A DNA stretch of 64,000 nucleotides, taken from assembly GCA_019426215.1 (NCBI GenBank), contig CM033394.1:15954195-16018194 (forward strand), written 5' to 3'. The DNA is from Buddleja alternifolia. Lineage: Eukaryota; Streptophyta; Magnoliopsida; Lamiales; Scrophulariaceae. Position 1 is the first letter of the stretch. The number at the start of each line of letters is the position of its first letter. The notes under the pieces were generated by a model, which had not been told where the DNA came from, did no database searches, and saw only the letters and a list, made by a program, of their open reading frames with translations. The translations under genes were made by a program, and so were the position numbers. Positions 1-11,260 of the stretch are shown here, piece by piece.

Positions 1-345
1 ATCCAATTAAGGCCTAAGTTGCCATTTGAAGCAACAGATAACGTCGGATAGAATTTCATCCTTGTATATATCTCTGCCTCGTCACATATGTTTAATACGG
101 ACCCTCAATTTGGTAAAAAAAAAGAAGAAGAAGAAGAAACTTAATAAAAATAAATAAAACATACGGGTCAGAACATTCAAAATTTGAAGTATCCCAAGTG
201 ATTTCTACACTAAAAATCTGAACAAAAGCCATACATTCAGATGGAGTGACTAAACTTATTCTAAAGATCTTATAAGTTTCTAGCGTTTATAAAATGTTTT
301 TAGAACTTATAAATTCTTATCTTATAAACTCTTAAAAAGTAAATT

Positions 346-502
346 GGGTGTCCTCGCTAATTTTTTGGAATCTTATAAGCTCTTGAAAGTTTGTTTTGAG
401 AGCTTATAAATTGTTTTACTAAGAAAATTACCAAACATTTTGTAAGAATTTATAAAATATCAAACAACTACCCAAAACTCTCAAACAACTAACCAAACAC
501 CC
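346..502. mobile_element. Possible short degenerate MITE
   Basis: The stretch opens with GGGTGT and closes with ACACCC, and the right end read inward (GGGTGTTTGGTTAG) resembles common plant MITE ends. The interior is AT-rich with repeated TTATAAGCTCT-type words. No convincing target-site duplication was found, so this is weak. The rest of 1-690 is AT-rich and shows no gene. Confidence 0.25.
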
Positions 503-858
503 TCTTAGTTACAAATTTTTTAACTCCATATGTTGCTTGCATATATCTCAGGGTATGGTGGGGAAGAGAGAACAAACTTTGAATCCAACAGTTAAACAAT
601 AATATGACCCAAATAAAGCTCACGGCATGCAACCCACTCGAGCAATATCCGAATAGGATTGTGAACACTAATATTCAGACGATAATATCAACATCTCATT
701 TTACATCATATTTTCGTTCAATAGCTCGCAACCTCAAGTAGGCATTCCCCACATTAAAATCTAGTTCATGAAATTTAGGTTCAAATAGATGAGCCAAAAA
801 GATACAAATTTTGACGTCGTTATAGCACACAAGCAACGGGTAAGTTGATGAAAGAGAA

Positions 859-1750
859 TTAAGAAGGCTTCTCATAGGTATTCTGCTCTCTGAATGTCGC
901 AATGGAACTTCTTATCATACCAGCCATATCTGACCGCACGAAGAGATGTGTGTTATCTAAAACATGTATAATAAACTTCTGGGATTGAGGCAGTTGAGCA
1001 TTCATGTTGATGATGAACTGTGCCATCGGAATGTCACTGCACAAACAACATCAAAATAGATCAAATTAGAAGACAGCAATCTGATAAAGGTCCTGAATCT
1101 TATTAGAAGCGGTTTTGGAAGCTCCAATTAGGGATGAAAGTCGAGTCGAGCCAGCTTGACAAGAGCTCGAACTTTTTCAAGCTGGAACTCCTCATTGAAC
1201 CGAGCTCAAGCTCCATTATTTCTGTTAGTGAGCTTGGAGCTTATTAATATTTTTAGTTATTTAATATTTAATAATGATATTTACATGTATTCCATTAATT
1301 ATATTTAACATGAAATACAATTCCTATAAGACCTCGAGCTCGGCTCGAAAAATTGAGCTCGAGTTCTTAAAAGTATACTCTTCGAGCTCGGCTCCTTTGT
1401 ACCTCTAATTTCAGTTCTCATGCATTTGGGCACTCCCGATTTCAGCAATGTAGATATAGTTCAATTACGGGTGTGACACACATCATAAATGCTCAAGTAA
1501 TGCTACTATCATCACTTTACACGGAAAAAACTTTGAGATCTCATAGGCAGAATTAACCCATAAGCTCTTTTAGACAACTCTCCTAGAGGCAAAAATAAGA
1601 AACCCCTAGAAACTAAGGAGGTGGAAATGCCGCGAAAATAATTACTTTAAATCATCACCGCCACAATTAAAATCGAACATAAAATGTAAAACTGTGGTCC
1701 AAATGGTAATTTTACCATGATATGTACAGGCCTTTGATGGCATTCACCAT
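859..1750 (-). CDS. TFB5: TFIIH core complex subunit 5 (TFB5/TTDA-like), two exons
   Basis: General transcription and DNA-repair factor TFIIH, smallest core subunit; in known homologues it binds and stabilises p52/TFB2 and supports nucleotide excision repair in the nucleus. Coding exon 1 is 1750 down to 1716 (starts MVNAIKGLYIS), exon 2 is 1036 down to 859, with an intron 1037-1715. The donor reads TG|GTAAAATT and the acceptor TTTGTGCAG|T, and the Cys codon is split across the junction. The join gives exactly 70 residues, close to the usual roughly 70. Exon 2 carries the family signatures DIPMAQFIINMN, SQKFIIHVLD and THLF, and ends EQNTYEKPS before TAA. The start was chosen because MVN is the conserved N-terminus of the family. 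The reading frame is intact. The intron carries a MITE remnant. This is the only gene here with the look of a constrained host gene. Confidence 0.93.
1129..1407. mobile_element. Degenerate hAT-like MITE in the TFB5 intron
   Basis: The left end TAGGGATGAAAGTCGAGTCG and the inverted right end TAGAGGTACAAAGGAGCCG are imperfect inverted repeats. The subterminal GAGCTCGAG words match those of the better-preserved element at 7613-8447. No clear target duplication survives. It lies wholly inside the intron and leaves the splice sites untouched. Confidence 0.6.
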
Positions 1751-2071
1751 GATAACCAAACTTTTGAACTGCACAATTGAAAATGAAATCATAAGCTCCA
1801 GATTTATGTTATTGTATGATGCAATATTTCACAGGGAAGCGAATAACAATCAATCTTAGCAATAACAACTTCAACATTTACCCCCCAAAAGAATTCATAC
1901 CTTAAACAACATTTTCGGCATGAAAAGGCTTTATAATAGTGCAAAAAAAAATTCCAAAAAAAAATTTGAATCGTTTTAAAAATCACAACAGTACATACTA
2001 ATTAATTCATCCACCAAAAGAACATGTCAGATATTGCAATGCAATGCCCTAGTATGCATGAACCCACCAAA
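1751..2071. other. TFB5 upstream region, no gene
   Basis: AT-rich sequence directly upstream of the TFB5 start codon; it should contain the 5' UTR and proximal promoter. I see no convincing TATA box. Its left half, about 1999-2066, is partly repeated after the hAT element near 5032-5090. Confidence 0.4.
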
Positions 2072-2608
2072 TAGGGGTGAGCATTGGTTTCGAAAAACGC
2101 ACGAACTGACCGCACCGCACTGAACCACACCGTTTTTGTCAATTTTCTAAGCAAACCGTGGTTTAAAATTTAAATGAAAACTGCACCACCCTATGCGGTT
2201 TGATTTCAAAATTAGTGTTAAAAAAACCGAACCGCACCGCCACCACCTACATACATACATATATATATAAATGTATATTATTCCTTTTTAATTTGAACTT
2301 TTAATAGTTTTTACTCGTAATACTATTCATATTTGTAGTTTTATTTAATATTTGTTATTGAATTGATATGGTTATATCCTTTACAAGATTAATAATATGT
2401 TCAATCAACATTTGTGCTTGAGACTTTTAGAGTGATAATATCATTTTAGTGTTATATTTTTTTATATAATAGACACTTGAAGAGTTTTGATGAAAAAAAT
2501 TATTATAGATTATATTTATAACATTTGTTCTATTTAACTATCACATTATTTGTAATGGCAATGTCACGTTAGATTACCTATTGTTGTATAACTTTATAAT
2601 ATACTTTA

Positions 2609-4413
2609 GGGATAATTACACACAGACCCCCTCACTAATTGCATAATTACAGAAATCTCCCCTGCGTAATCGATAATTACAACCACACCCTCTCGACCCA
2701 CTTTCGGGCAAGTTTGCCTGCCCGAAAAGCTTAAATGACATGTTTGCCCCTCAAATTTTGGGACAAAAAAAATGAAAAAAATAATGAAAATTTTAACTTC
2801 TTGTAAAGACTAAAATACCCTTATACTTAGAATATTAAAAAATATTATATTTTTTATTTTTTTTTCCTAGTCAACTATCTATCTATCTATCTATATATAT
2901 ATATATACACATACACACATACACATAGCAGACACACATCACAAAAATATAGCAGAGACACACACACACAATACACATCACACACACATAGCAGACACAC
3001 ATCACACAAATATAGCAGATACACACACACACACACACACACACATTCTATATATATACATACACACATCACACACACCCCGCACACACACACATCACAC
3101 ATCACACACAAACAGCAGACACACACACACATACACACACCGCAGACACACACACACAGTATATATATACATACATACACACACATCGCGCGCGCGCACA
3201 CCCCGCACACCCCCCCCCCCCCCCCCCCGCACCCCCCCCCCCCCCCACACACACACGCACACCGCAGACACACAGAAAACACACACACAAACATAGTCTC
3301 TATATATATATGCACACACACAAAATCGCAGATCTGGGGTGGGAGGGGCGGATTTGGGTTTTGTTGGCTGCGAGGGGCCGATCCTAGAGTTGGGAGGGGG
3401 GCGACGGATTTGTTGGCAGCGTCCGGATTGGGTGGCGTATGGTGGTGGTGTGATGGGGTGGTGGTGGTTAGGGTTTGGGTAAAGAAGAAAGATGATGAAG
3501 AAGAAAGGAGGAAAAGAAAAAGAAAAAGGAAAAAGAAAAATATTAATAATAAAGCTTGGAATAAAATTATTTATCTTAAATTTATTTATGATTTTTTGTT
3601 ATTTTGGTTTTAATTTGAAAAATTATTAGTTATCAGTTTGATTTTTATTGAGTATAATTAATTGTTAATTATTTGGATGATTTGTAATAATTATATTTTA
3701 TTAATTAAAATTAATTAATTAAATAGCTTAAACAATTGTTAGATAAAATATTTATATAAATAGAATATGTAATAGTTCACAAAAATAACTACTCATTATT
3801 TATTAAATTATTAATTAAATTTAATTAAAATTTATAAAATTAGTTATTCATATTCATTAAAATTAATGAATTAAATAATCTTAAATAGAATATATATATA
3901 TATATAATAACTAATAAAATTGGTAACTTATTATTAACTAAAATTATTAATTAAATATTTAAATGATTGTAAATAATATTTTTAATTGACTAATTAACTG
4001 AATAACTTAAATAATTCTTAGAGAATTTATTTTTAATTTACTATTTTTTAATTTAAAAATTATAATTAGTGAATTTTTTGTTTGATCAATTATCAATTAT
4101 AGTTAATTTTTATTTTTTCATGATTTATAAAAACATTACAATGACACCTCCTGAAAAATAGGTATACATTACATATACCTCCCCTGAGGGTATATTGGGC
4201 AATCACAATTTCTGGACTTTTTGGTCCAGGGGTATTTTGGGGAAAGCACAAAAGATTCCTGATGATGTCAGCAAAAATCTGCCCGGAAAAATTGACAGGG
4301 GGTGCCCATGTAATCCAAAAAAAAATCGAGAGGGTGTGGTTGTAATTATCGATTACGCAGGGGAGGTTTCTGTAATTACGCAATTAGTGAGGGGGTCTGT
4401 GTGTAATTATCCC
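2609..4413. mobile_element. Mutator-like (MULE) non-autonomous element with long TIRs
   Basis: The terminal inverted repeats run about 85-90 bp and are nearly perfect. Both ends read GGGATAATTACACACAG inward, then share CCCCTGCGTAATCGATAATT. An exact 9-bp target duplication TATACTTTA lies at 2600-2608 and 4414-4422, which is diagnostic of Mutator-like elements. The interior has no transposase. It holds a large CA microsatellite, a poly-C tract and a G-rich stretch at about 3330-3480 that could be a captured gene piece, followed by purine-rich and then AT-rich filler. Confidence 0.93.
2876..3330. repeat. Compound microsatellite (ATCT/AT/CA/C)n
   Basis: Runs of CTAT and AT, long interrupted ACAC tracts, a short CG run and two poly-C tracts near 3211-3246. 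Long open frames here are by-products of the repeat. It lies inside the MULE. Confidence 0.95.
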
Positions 4414-5031
4414 TATACTTTAGGGCATCCTTTTGCAGATTTTAGTGCACAAATTTTAATAAACAAACTATTACAATATGTCATTTTTTGTATTACTTGT
4501 TTATATATAAATTTCTTGTCCTACTTTTCATGCAAGCTAGATGAAGACATTTTCTTATATATGAGTGTATTCTTATTTGATAAAATATATATTCATTAGT
4601 AAAATATGTACATATTATAATTATACTCGGTGTAAAACAGATATTTAAAGTGATATACTAGTATTTTTTCATGTTCTAAACGTATGATACTCTTATATAA
4701 TAATATGTAATGACATTAGTGTTTTTTTTTAATGATTCATGGAGTTTAATCTCGATAAATATTTTCCGGACAAGCATTTTCTTAGTTATGCATTATCATT
4801 ATCTGTTTATTAATTAGTTTAACAAAAAATATGGCAAACATTGTATGTTTATTTAGTTTTAAAATGTAAAAGAACTTGAAAAACCGTCAAACCGCACAAA
4901 ACCGCATAGTCGGTTTTGATTTACAAAACTGCAATTTCAAATTTTATTTCCTCCAAACCGCGCTTGGCAATTCGGTTTGAAATTAATAAAAAAAATCGAA
5001 AAACCGAACCGCGATCACCGCTACCACCAAA

Positions 5032-6948
5032 TGAATTCATCGACTAAAAGAACATGTAGGTGTAGCAATGTCATGAACCCGTAAACAGATGCAGAATATA
5101 TAACACTTAACAATCGAATGGTATCAGTGATAGTTTATATGGCAATCAACAATAGCTAAATACACTAGGTGGACATCTTTCAATATGTTCCCACACATCA
5201 TATATCTCATCCATACTCTCACTTATTTCAATCCCAAAGAAGCCCACTATCATTTCCTCGAAATTTAGTACACCTTTCCTATTTCTTGGCATAATTTAGA
5301 AGTTAACAGGTTTATCAATTTCTCGCACGAGCCATGTCTATCTCCATCATCTTATAGCATAAAGACATAAGTGAAGTGTGAAAGAAATGGGAAACTAATG
5401 AAAATAGTTCCCATTAATGCAAGTAGTGATAATGTTTCTGCTAGTTGTTCGACATGTTCAGTACCCTTAATTCCACTACACACTATCTGATTTAATCAGT
5501 TTACATTAATATCAAACTGAAAAAACACCTACTTGATTCTTGATTAACCTCTACCTACTTATTTCTTATTGATCTTCTCTCTTTTCACATTAACTGGATC
5601 CATTTGTTCACAAACCCTAAGAACATGAAGCTTTCTCTTTTACTTCTACCTTTTCTCTATTTTTTATTTCTTTACCGTACTTTTGTTTAAACTAATTATT
5701 GCAACAAAAGTCATCCGACACTCGAAAGAGGAAAGCACAAGCGAAACATGCTAATAAACATGAGGTGGCTCGATGCAACAGGGATTAAAGAAAATAACCA
5801 GAAGCTCAAAGTAAAACAGAGATAATGCAGAAAAGATCTTAAGAAGAAGAAAATGAGAAACTTGCTTGGAGATGACACTAATGGGAGAAAAGAACGGACC
5901 TAATTTTGCAAAGATTTTCATTTTCAGGATTTTGTTGGTGTTTTGTTTGGTATAAACCAACAAATAATTACACAACATACACATTTGTTGCTATAAGCAT
6001 CAAAAGAAGATGAATGATAAAATTCCCAAAGCAGGAGGCCTGGGGTTGATTCACAAGAATGCATGCAGAGGTTCTATATCAGTTCAGTTTGCTTTAGTCT
6101 ATGTATGGCACAGTACTTCAAATCGGTAGCCACACTTCATACTAACAACAAAGAATACCTCTGAAAATTTTCTCATAACAAAAAGGGAAATTTGTAGTAT
6201 GAAAGAAGCAAAAATTACAACTAAAACAAGATCTCTGTCATATGTTTCACCATTTACAATTTACAGAGCAACACCAAAACAAAACTTATTTGCTAAATAA
6301 TATTGGCTATAATTGATCCGCGTAACTGAGTCTGTTCAGAAAATACTTCACAAGGGTTCTACAGAACCTTCTTGTCCTTTCATACTTCACGAGTGTATGT
6401 CACTCAGGTTAAGTTTAGATGTAGAATCTCCAAGTAGTAGTTTCATGAAGATAACCCACAAGTTGAGTTCCATAACAACCTAATAACATATACTACCAAC
6501 ACTCACCTTTTCCATTGTCTCCTCTCAGCTTTAAGAAATGATAGAAAAGGAAAACCTAAAAGTAAATAGATTCATGGAAAATGTTATAGAATCCAGAGAC
6601 ATGCCCGTGGTGGTTAGTATCCCATGTATTGATAACCTCACTAGATCAATTAATTTTAATGCAGTAAATTTTTCCTGTAGTCTTGATGTTAATATATAAA
6701 ACACTTGAGGATTACAAAGATGGTTGGTGTAAAAGAAAAAACAGGTTCCGTACTTTACCCAGCACTTCATTCTACCGAACATCAAAACTGAAAATACATA
6801 TTATAAAAAAGGAAGCCCATTGAGGACTTTTATCAAACAACAAATCCCTAATAATGTGTGTGCATATATATATATATATATGCATATAATCCATAGTGGT
6901 TCTTACTTGTTGCAAAAATAAGAAGGACGATTAAAAGAGACATTTTTT
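5032..6948. other. Intergenic region, no gene recognised
   Basis: AT-rich single-copy-looking DNA with many short stop-broken frames on both strands. There is a TA microsatellite near 6860-6885. I could not assign any coding exon, RNA gene or element here. Confidence 0.5.
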
Positions 6949-7179
6949 TCAACTAGACATTTTCACAAACACTTGGGGTCTTTTAAGTTTTGACATACCA
7001 AATATAGAGAAGATCAGAATGCTTGCTCCGCTGGACCGCTTCCGGAAACGGGCGGGGTGTTCGGCCGCCGGAAACTGGAGCCCGAGCAGCGACGGTGGTG
7101 GGTTGAGAGTTAGACTTGAGAGAAAGGTTCTGCGTGCTGTCGTTGTTTTATGTTTTGGGACTTTGGGGCAAAAATTCAT
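6949..7179 (-). other. GC-rich open stretch, possible exon or 5' UTR
   Basis: A 76-codon minus-strand open frame overlies a locally GC-rich patch (about 7020-7150) inside AT-rich DNA. The translation is rich in Pro, Arg and Ser with no domain I recognise. It could be a first exon or 5' UTR exon of a minus-strand transcript, possibly even of TFB5, which lies downstream on the same strand. There is also a 54-codon plus-strand frame from 7019. Neither is supported beyond composition. Confidence 0.2.
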
Positions 7180-7604
7180 CTAATTAAAACAAAAAATTGC
7201 AGACCCAGCACATTTAGAAAAAAAATAAAAAAAATTGGCAACAGCTGAGGCTTAATTTTCTGGAACCGAAATCGGTTACTTTTGAAGGAATAGGAATCGT
7301 CGGGTCAGTTCCGAGTAGGATCCGGATCAGTTGTCATCTCTAAGTAGAAGGATATAGGGGAGGTCTGTGGTGAGAGGACGTTTGCAAAAATAGACTCCAT
7401 TTACACACCAATAAAGTTTTTAGACCTCTTATAATTGTTATCTCCTTTTTCATTGTAGAATAATCAAAAACTCCCCCACTTAAAAAAACACATTTCATGT
7501 GAATCATGTGAAACGCGATTTTTCTCAATTTTTTTTTTATATATATCACGCCTGTAATTACATAAAAACCCCTTCTCCCCAAACCCCTGCCCCCGATATA
7601 CCTG
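7180..7604. other. Spacer, no gene
   Basis: Mixed AT-rich spacer between the GC-rich patch and the hAT-like element. Nothing recognisable. Confidence 0.4.
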
Positions 7605-7612
7605 ATACTGCC

Positions 7613-8447
7613 TAGGGGTGTAAACGAGATGAGCTCGAGCCGAGCCTGACGAATTTGTGAGGAGCTCGAGCTCTTCGACCCCGATTTTTAGGGGCTCGAG
7701 CTCGAGCTCGTTGGTTAAAAAACTAGCTCGGCTCAAGCTCGCGAGCTCGAGGTTACAAGCTCGCGAGCTCGAGGTTACGAGCTCGAGCCGAGCCCAAGCT
7801 CACGAACTCGAGCTTGGCTCGCGAGCTCGAGCCTGAAAAAGGAAGAAGGGAAAAACAGGAAAGAAGGGGGAAAAAATCAAATAGGAGCATCAAAATCAAA
7901 ATCAAAATCAAATCAAATTATACATAAGCATTACATAACCATTCGGTCCATATCATATATTCATATAGATATATACTGTCCTCTTCTTCGAGTGTCCAAT
8001 TTCAAATGCAGAAGAATAAACAATGGTGAGGTTTTGTGTGTGATGACGTCGCTGAAGAAATTCCCACCAACACCAACAATAGAGATAGGGATAGACCCTT
8101 ACCCAACAACACCAACAACCAGATCTGTTGAAGACGACGATGATTCTGAAGACTTTTGCTGCGAGAAGAGACTCCGGACTGAGACGGTGGACTGTTGCTG
8201 CGAGAAGAGAAAGAGAAAGGGTTTGCTGCTTACTTTTGAAAGAGAAAGAGATAGGATATTTTTTCTAATTGAATTGTATAGTTAGTATTTAATATATATA
8301 ATTAATATTTATAATATAAAAATATATCTATATATATATATGAAGAAGGCTCGCGAGCTTTTTGCAGAAATAAATGGGCTCGAGCTCGTGAGGCTCGAGC
8401 TCGAGTAGAGCTCGAGTCGAGCCGGCTCGGCTCAACTTACACCCCTA
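7613..8447. mobile_element. hAT-like MITE with GAGCTCG-rich subterminal arrays
   Basis: The inverted ends TAGGGGTGTAAACGAG and TAGGGGTGTAAGTTGAG match well. They are flanked by ATACTGCC (7605-7612) and ATACTACC (8448-8455), an 8-bp target duplication with one change. Clusters of GAGCTCGAG and CGAGCCGAGC palindromes lie at about 7630-7835 and 8350-8430. The 97-codon plus-strand frame at 7992-8285 has no recognisable domain and is probably not a gene. The element is related to the remnant in the TFB5 intron. Confidence 0.87.
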
Positions 8448-8479
8448 ATACTACCCCCAACATCCCCATATCATCAAAG

Positions 8480-9210
8480 CAGCGGAAAAAAAGAAGAAGA
8501 AGAAGATACTGCTATTAGAACAGGGGCAATCATTCTCAAGGTAAACAAATGATTAATCGTTTTGTTTGGCCTTTTTTTAGTAAATTTTGCATAATACGGG
8601 AAATTAAAAGTGAAAATTTAGAATACGAGTTTTCAATGTTTGATTTTGTTATTTCGTTATGATTAGCATTTGGTTTTCTGATTTTGAATTGCAAATTGGT
8701 TAGTGGGCAAGCTTGTGTGTTAACTAATTACTAGAATGGAGATGCCTACATAATGAAGGCAATGTGTTCGATAAAATGCTTGATAGAGATTTTGTTGTTT
8801 CGTTGTGGTTAGCATTTGGGTTTTTTGATTTAGAATTGCAAATTGATTATTGGGCAAGCTTGTGTGTTCATTAATTACTAGCATGGAGGTGCCTACATAA
8901 TGAAGGCAAGGTGTTCGACGAAATGCCTGATAGAGATGTTCATGAAAAAAAAAGATTGTTTTCTTGTTATTTTTTGAATATTGAATGGCGTCTAGTTGTA
9001 GTTGAATTTCCTAATTGTAGATGCATTGATTGGAAAATTTCATAGTTGTAGTTGTAGTTAATGAAATATACTTAGATTCCTTAAATACATTTTGTGTATG
9101 ATAATGCAGGTGTGATTTTTGGTTCGTATCATCCCAGGTATATTCGGCTTTTAACTTTTAAAATATGGGGAGAAAAAGGGCTCGTACCGACAGGGAACCT
9201 TCGACGGATT
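8480..9210 (+). repeat. Duplicated TE 5' segment, copy 1, with PPR-like dimer
   Basis: This segment is repeated at about 10600-11260 in the same order. It has a start-proximal region, two tandem units of about 150 bp (8701-8790 and 8849-8940), an acceptor-like GATAATGCAG|GTGT, then an ATG beginning MGRK or MGEK. In one frame each unit reads KVFDEMPDRD or similar, a match to the pentatricopeptide repeat consensus, but frameshifts break the repeat. I read it as a captured PPR fragment inside a transposon 5' region. Confidence 0.5.
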
Positions 9211-9261
9211 TGCATTGGACGTTAGCAATTATCAACCCTAAGGACAGATGCTAGAACTTCG

Positions 9262-9728
9262 GCCGTTGATTATAGTCTTCTTGATTATGATAAAATCTTT
9301 GTGCCCATCCGTGATAATTTCCATTGGACGTTAACAATTATCAACCTAAGGACAAAATTATGGAGTATATTGATTCACTTGGTCCTCATCGGGGTGATAA
9401 TAGAGTTTTTAACTTGCTAAAAGATTACATAGTCCAATACGTGAAGCACGAATGTGGAGAAGATTTTGATTTGAGTGGTTAGGAGTACAAGATTGTCAGT
9501 GACATGCCTCTACAGGAACAAGAGTACGACTGCGGTGTATTCATGCTCAAATACGTGGACTTCTTTTGTACGAGGCCAAAGTATAGACGTTTGAAAAAAT
9601 TTATCCATATTCACATGCCATATTTTAGAAAGAAGATAGCCTTGCAAATTTTGCACAATTTCGTTGTTTGGGGATCATACTTGTATGTATTTGTATTATC
9701 TTGTAAAAAATTTGTACCATTATTGTAA
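9262..9728 (+). pseudogene. Ulp1-type SUMO protease (C48) fragment, TE-borne
   Basis: This is the C-terminal part of a Ulp1-like cysteine protease, the family that removes SUMO from proteins. The catalytic His is in FHWT (codon at 9322-9324), the Asp in YIDSLG (9372-9374) and the Cys in YDCGVF (9531-9533). A frame change near 9345 and an in-frame TAG at 9480-9482 break it. The region before 9262 contains a partial duplication of the His-motif stretch. Ulp1-like proteases are known cargo of some plant Mutator-like and CACTA elements, and the context here is a class II mosaic. No transposase is visible nearby, so the parent element is unknown. Confidence 0.8.
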
Positions 9729-9871
9729 ATGAAATTTTGTTTCATATTATCTTTGATTCACATTTGGATATTAGTATATCTGTCTAAAAAATAAATGAAT
9801 TGCAATATTAGTGAGATGCGGGTAAAAATATTTCATTGCCAAAATTGACAATAATAAAACAATATACACAA

Positions 9872-9990
9872 GACACCACGGTGCCGAGTGGACTACCTTA
9901 GGCAGTTTGATCGGCACCATTGTGCCAAATTTTCGGCACCATAATGCTGAGCAAACTGCCTTAGGCAGTCCATTCGGCACCACGGTGCCG
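9872..9990. repeat. Palindrome cluster 1 (GGCACCATGGTGCC type)
   Basis: Four imperfect copies of the 14-bp palindrome GGCACCATGGTGCC are interleaved with the 13-bp palindrome CTGCCTTAGGCAG in an AT-rich setting. The same two words recur in clusters at 10471-10550 and 13861-14033. Confidence 0.85.
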
Positions 9991-10000
9991 AAAATTGACA

Positions 10001-10417
10001 ATACGGCGATACAGGGTCCTGTATCTCAGTATCGTACTAAATACTGACATACAGGACCCTGTATCGCAGTATCGGAGATATGATACTCTGATACATAGTC
10101 CTATATCACAGTATCCTATTACCAAATACTAAGATACATGGGTCCCGTATTGCAGTATCGATGATATCGTAATAGAGGGTTACCCCATATTTTGGAATAT
10201 TGCGATACGGGGCCTCTATATTGCAGTGTTGAGGTACTAAATACCGCGATACCGATGCAAGTATCTCGGTATTGCCTGATAGCCAAGGGGTACGTAATAC
10301 TCCAATTCGGGGGTTTAGTATACCAGTATTGCTGTAGCGAATACCGCAATATATGACCCCTGTATCTCAGTATTCCAGAAGTGAATACTGAAATACAAGG
10401 TCCAGTATGGCAGTATT
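10001..10417. repeat. Degenerate ~45-bp tandem array (CAGTATCG type)
   Basis: About eight units begin with CAGTATCG or CAGTATT and contain ATACAGGRYCCTGTAT-like palindromes. Spacing is near 45-55 bp and units are well diverged. The array lies directly between palindrome clusters 1 and 2. Confidence 0.75.
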
Positions 10418-10470
10418 AAAAAAGTGTGAAAAATAAAAAATATAAAAAATAAAAATTGAGATAAATAAAT

Positions 10471-10550
10471 GGCACCATGGTGCCGTTTATCCTGCTTAAG
10501 ACAGGATACTCGGCACCATGGTGCCAAGTTTTGGGCACCATGGTGCCGAG
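10471..10550. repeat. Palindrome cluster 2 (GGCACCATGGTGCC type)
   Basis: Three near-perfect copies of GGCACCATGGTGCC, with a CCTGCTTAAGACAGG spacer palindrome. Same family as clusters 1 and 3. Confidence 0.85.
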
Positions 10551-10599
10551 TTTCAATTAAATAGTCCCCCAAAGAAAGAACAGACGGGAAATGGCAAAT

Positions 10600-11260
10600 T
10601 GAAACCATCAAAGCAAGCAACAACTTCTATTGTTCCTTCCATCAACTCAGTCTTCCATCAAAGCACGCTCCCTCTATCGTCTCGCCTTCAATCAACGCAC
10701 GCCTCCATCAACTCACTCTTCCATCAACGCAAGGTTTACAATTGTAAACAAGGTCTTCAATTGTTTTGTTTGGTCTTTTTGTAACACATGAATTTTGCAT
10801 AGTACGTGTTGTTGTTGTTTTTCGTTGTGATTATCATTGGGGTTTTCTGTTTTAGAATAGCAAATTGATTATTGGGCATGCTTGTGTGTTATTTAATTGC
10901 TAGAATATACATGCCTACATAATGAATGCAAGGTGTTCGATGAAATGCCTGATGGAGATTTTGTTATTTCTTGTGATTAGATGTGGGTGTTTTTTGATTT
11001 AGAATGGCAAATTGATTATTGGGCATGCTTGTGTGTTAACTTATTACTAGAATGGAGATGCCTACATAATGAAGGCAAGGTGTTCGACGAAATGCCTGAT
11101 AGAGATGTTCCAACTGTTTTCTTGTTATTTTCTGGATTTTCTGAAATACATTTTGTATATGATAATGCAGGTGTCATTTTGGCTTCGTATCATCCCAGTA
11201 CTAAACCACTTTTGTCTTCTAAAATATGGGGCGAAAGGGATCGTACCACCAGGGTTCTGT
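10600..11260 (+). repeat. Duplicated TE 5' segment, copy 2, with PPR-like dimer
   Basis: Direct copy of the 8480-9210 segment, with PPR-like units at about 10872-10960 and 11015-11110. The second unit reads KVFDEMPDRDV in one frame (11077-11109). It ends with an acceptor-like GATAATGCAG|GTGT and then the ATG of the following frame at 11226. Confidence 0.5.

Larger units (their letters stand above)
2072..5023. mobile_element. hAT-like DNA transposon, non-autonomous, with nested MULE
   Basis: The ends are short imperfect inverted repeats: TAGGGGTGAGC on the left and, inverted, TAGCGGTGATC on the right. An exact 8-bp target-site duplication, CCACCAAA, lies at 2064-2071 and 5024-5031, the length typical of hAT elements. 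Subterminal DNA is rich in AACCGCACCG-type words on both sides. Without the nested element at 2609-4413 it is about 1.1 kb and encodes no transposase. It sits just upstream of TFB5. Confidence 0.85.

Noticed and set aside
2887..3321. Long Cys/Val/Gly-rich minus-strand frames
   Set aside because: They are translations of the CA/C microsatellite in several registers at once.
7340..7736. Minus-strand frames overlapping the left end of the hAT-like element
   Set aside because: They read through the GAGCTCG subterminal array and have no domain.
7992..8285. 97-codon frame in the hAT-like MITE
   Set aside because: Low-complexity Asp, Thr and Arg runs, no domain, inside a non-autonomous element.
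9872..10550. CRISPR-like spaced repeats
   Set aside because: Repeats are palindromic, degenerate, with AT-rich short spacers, in plant DNA with no cas genes.
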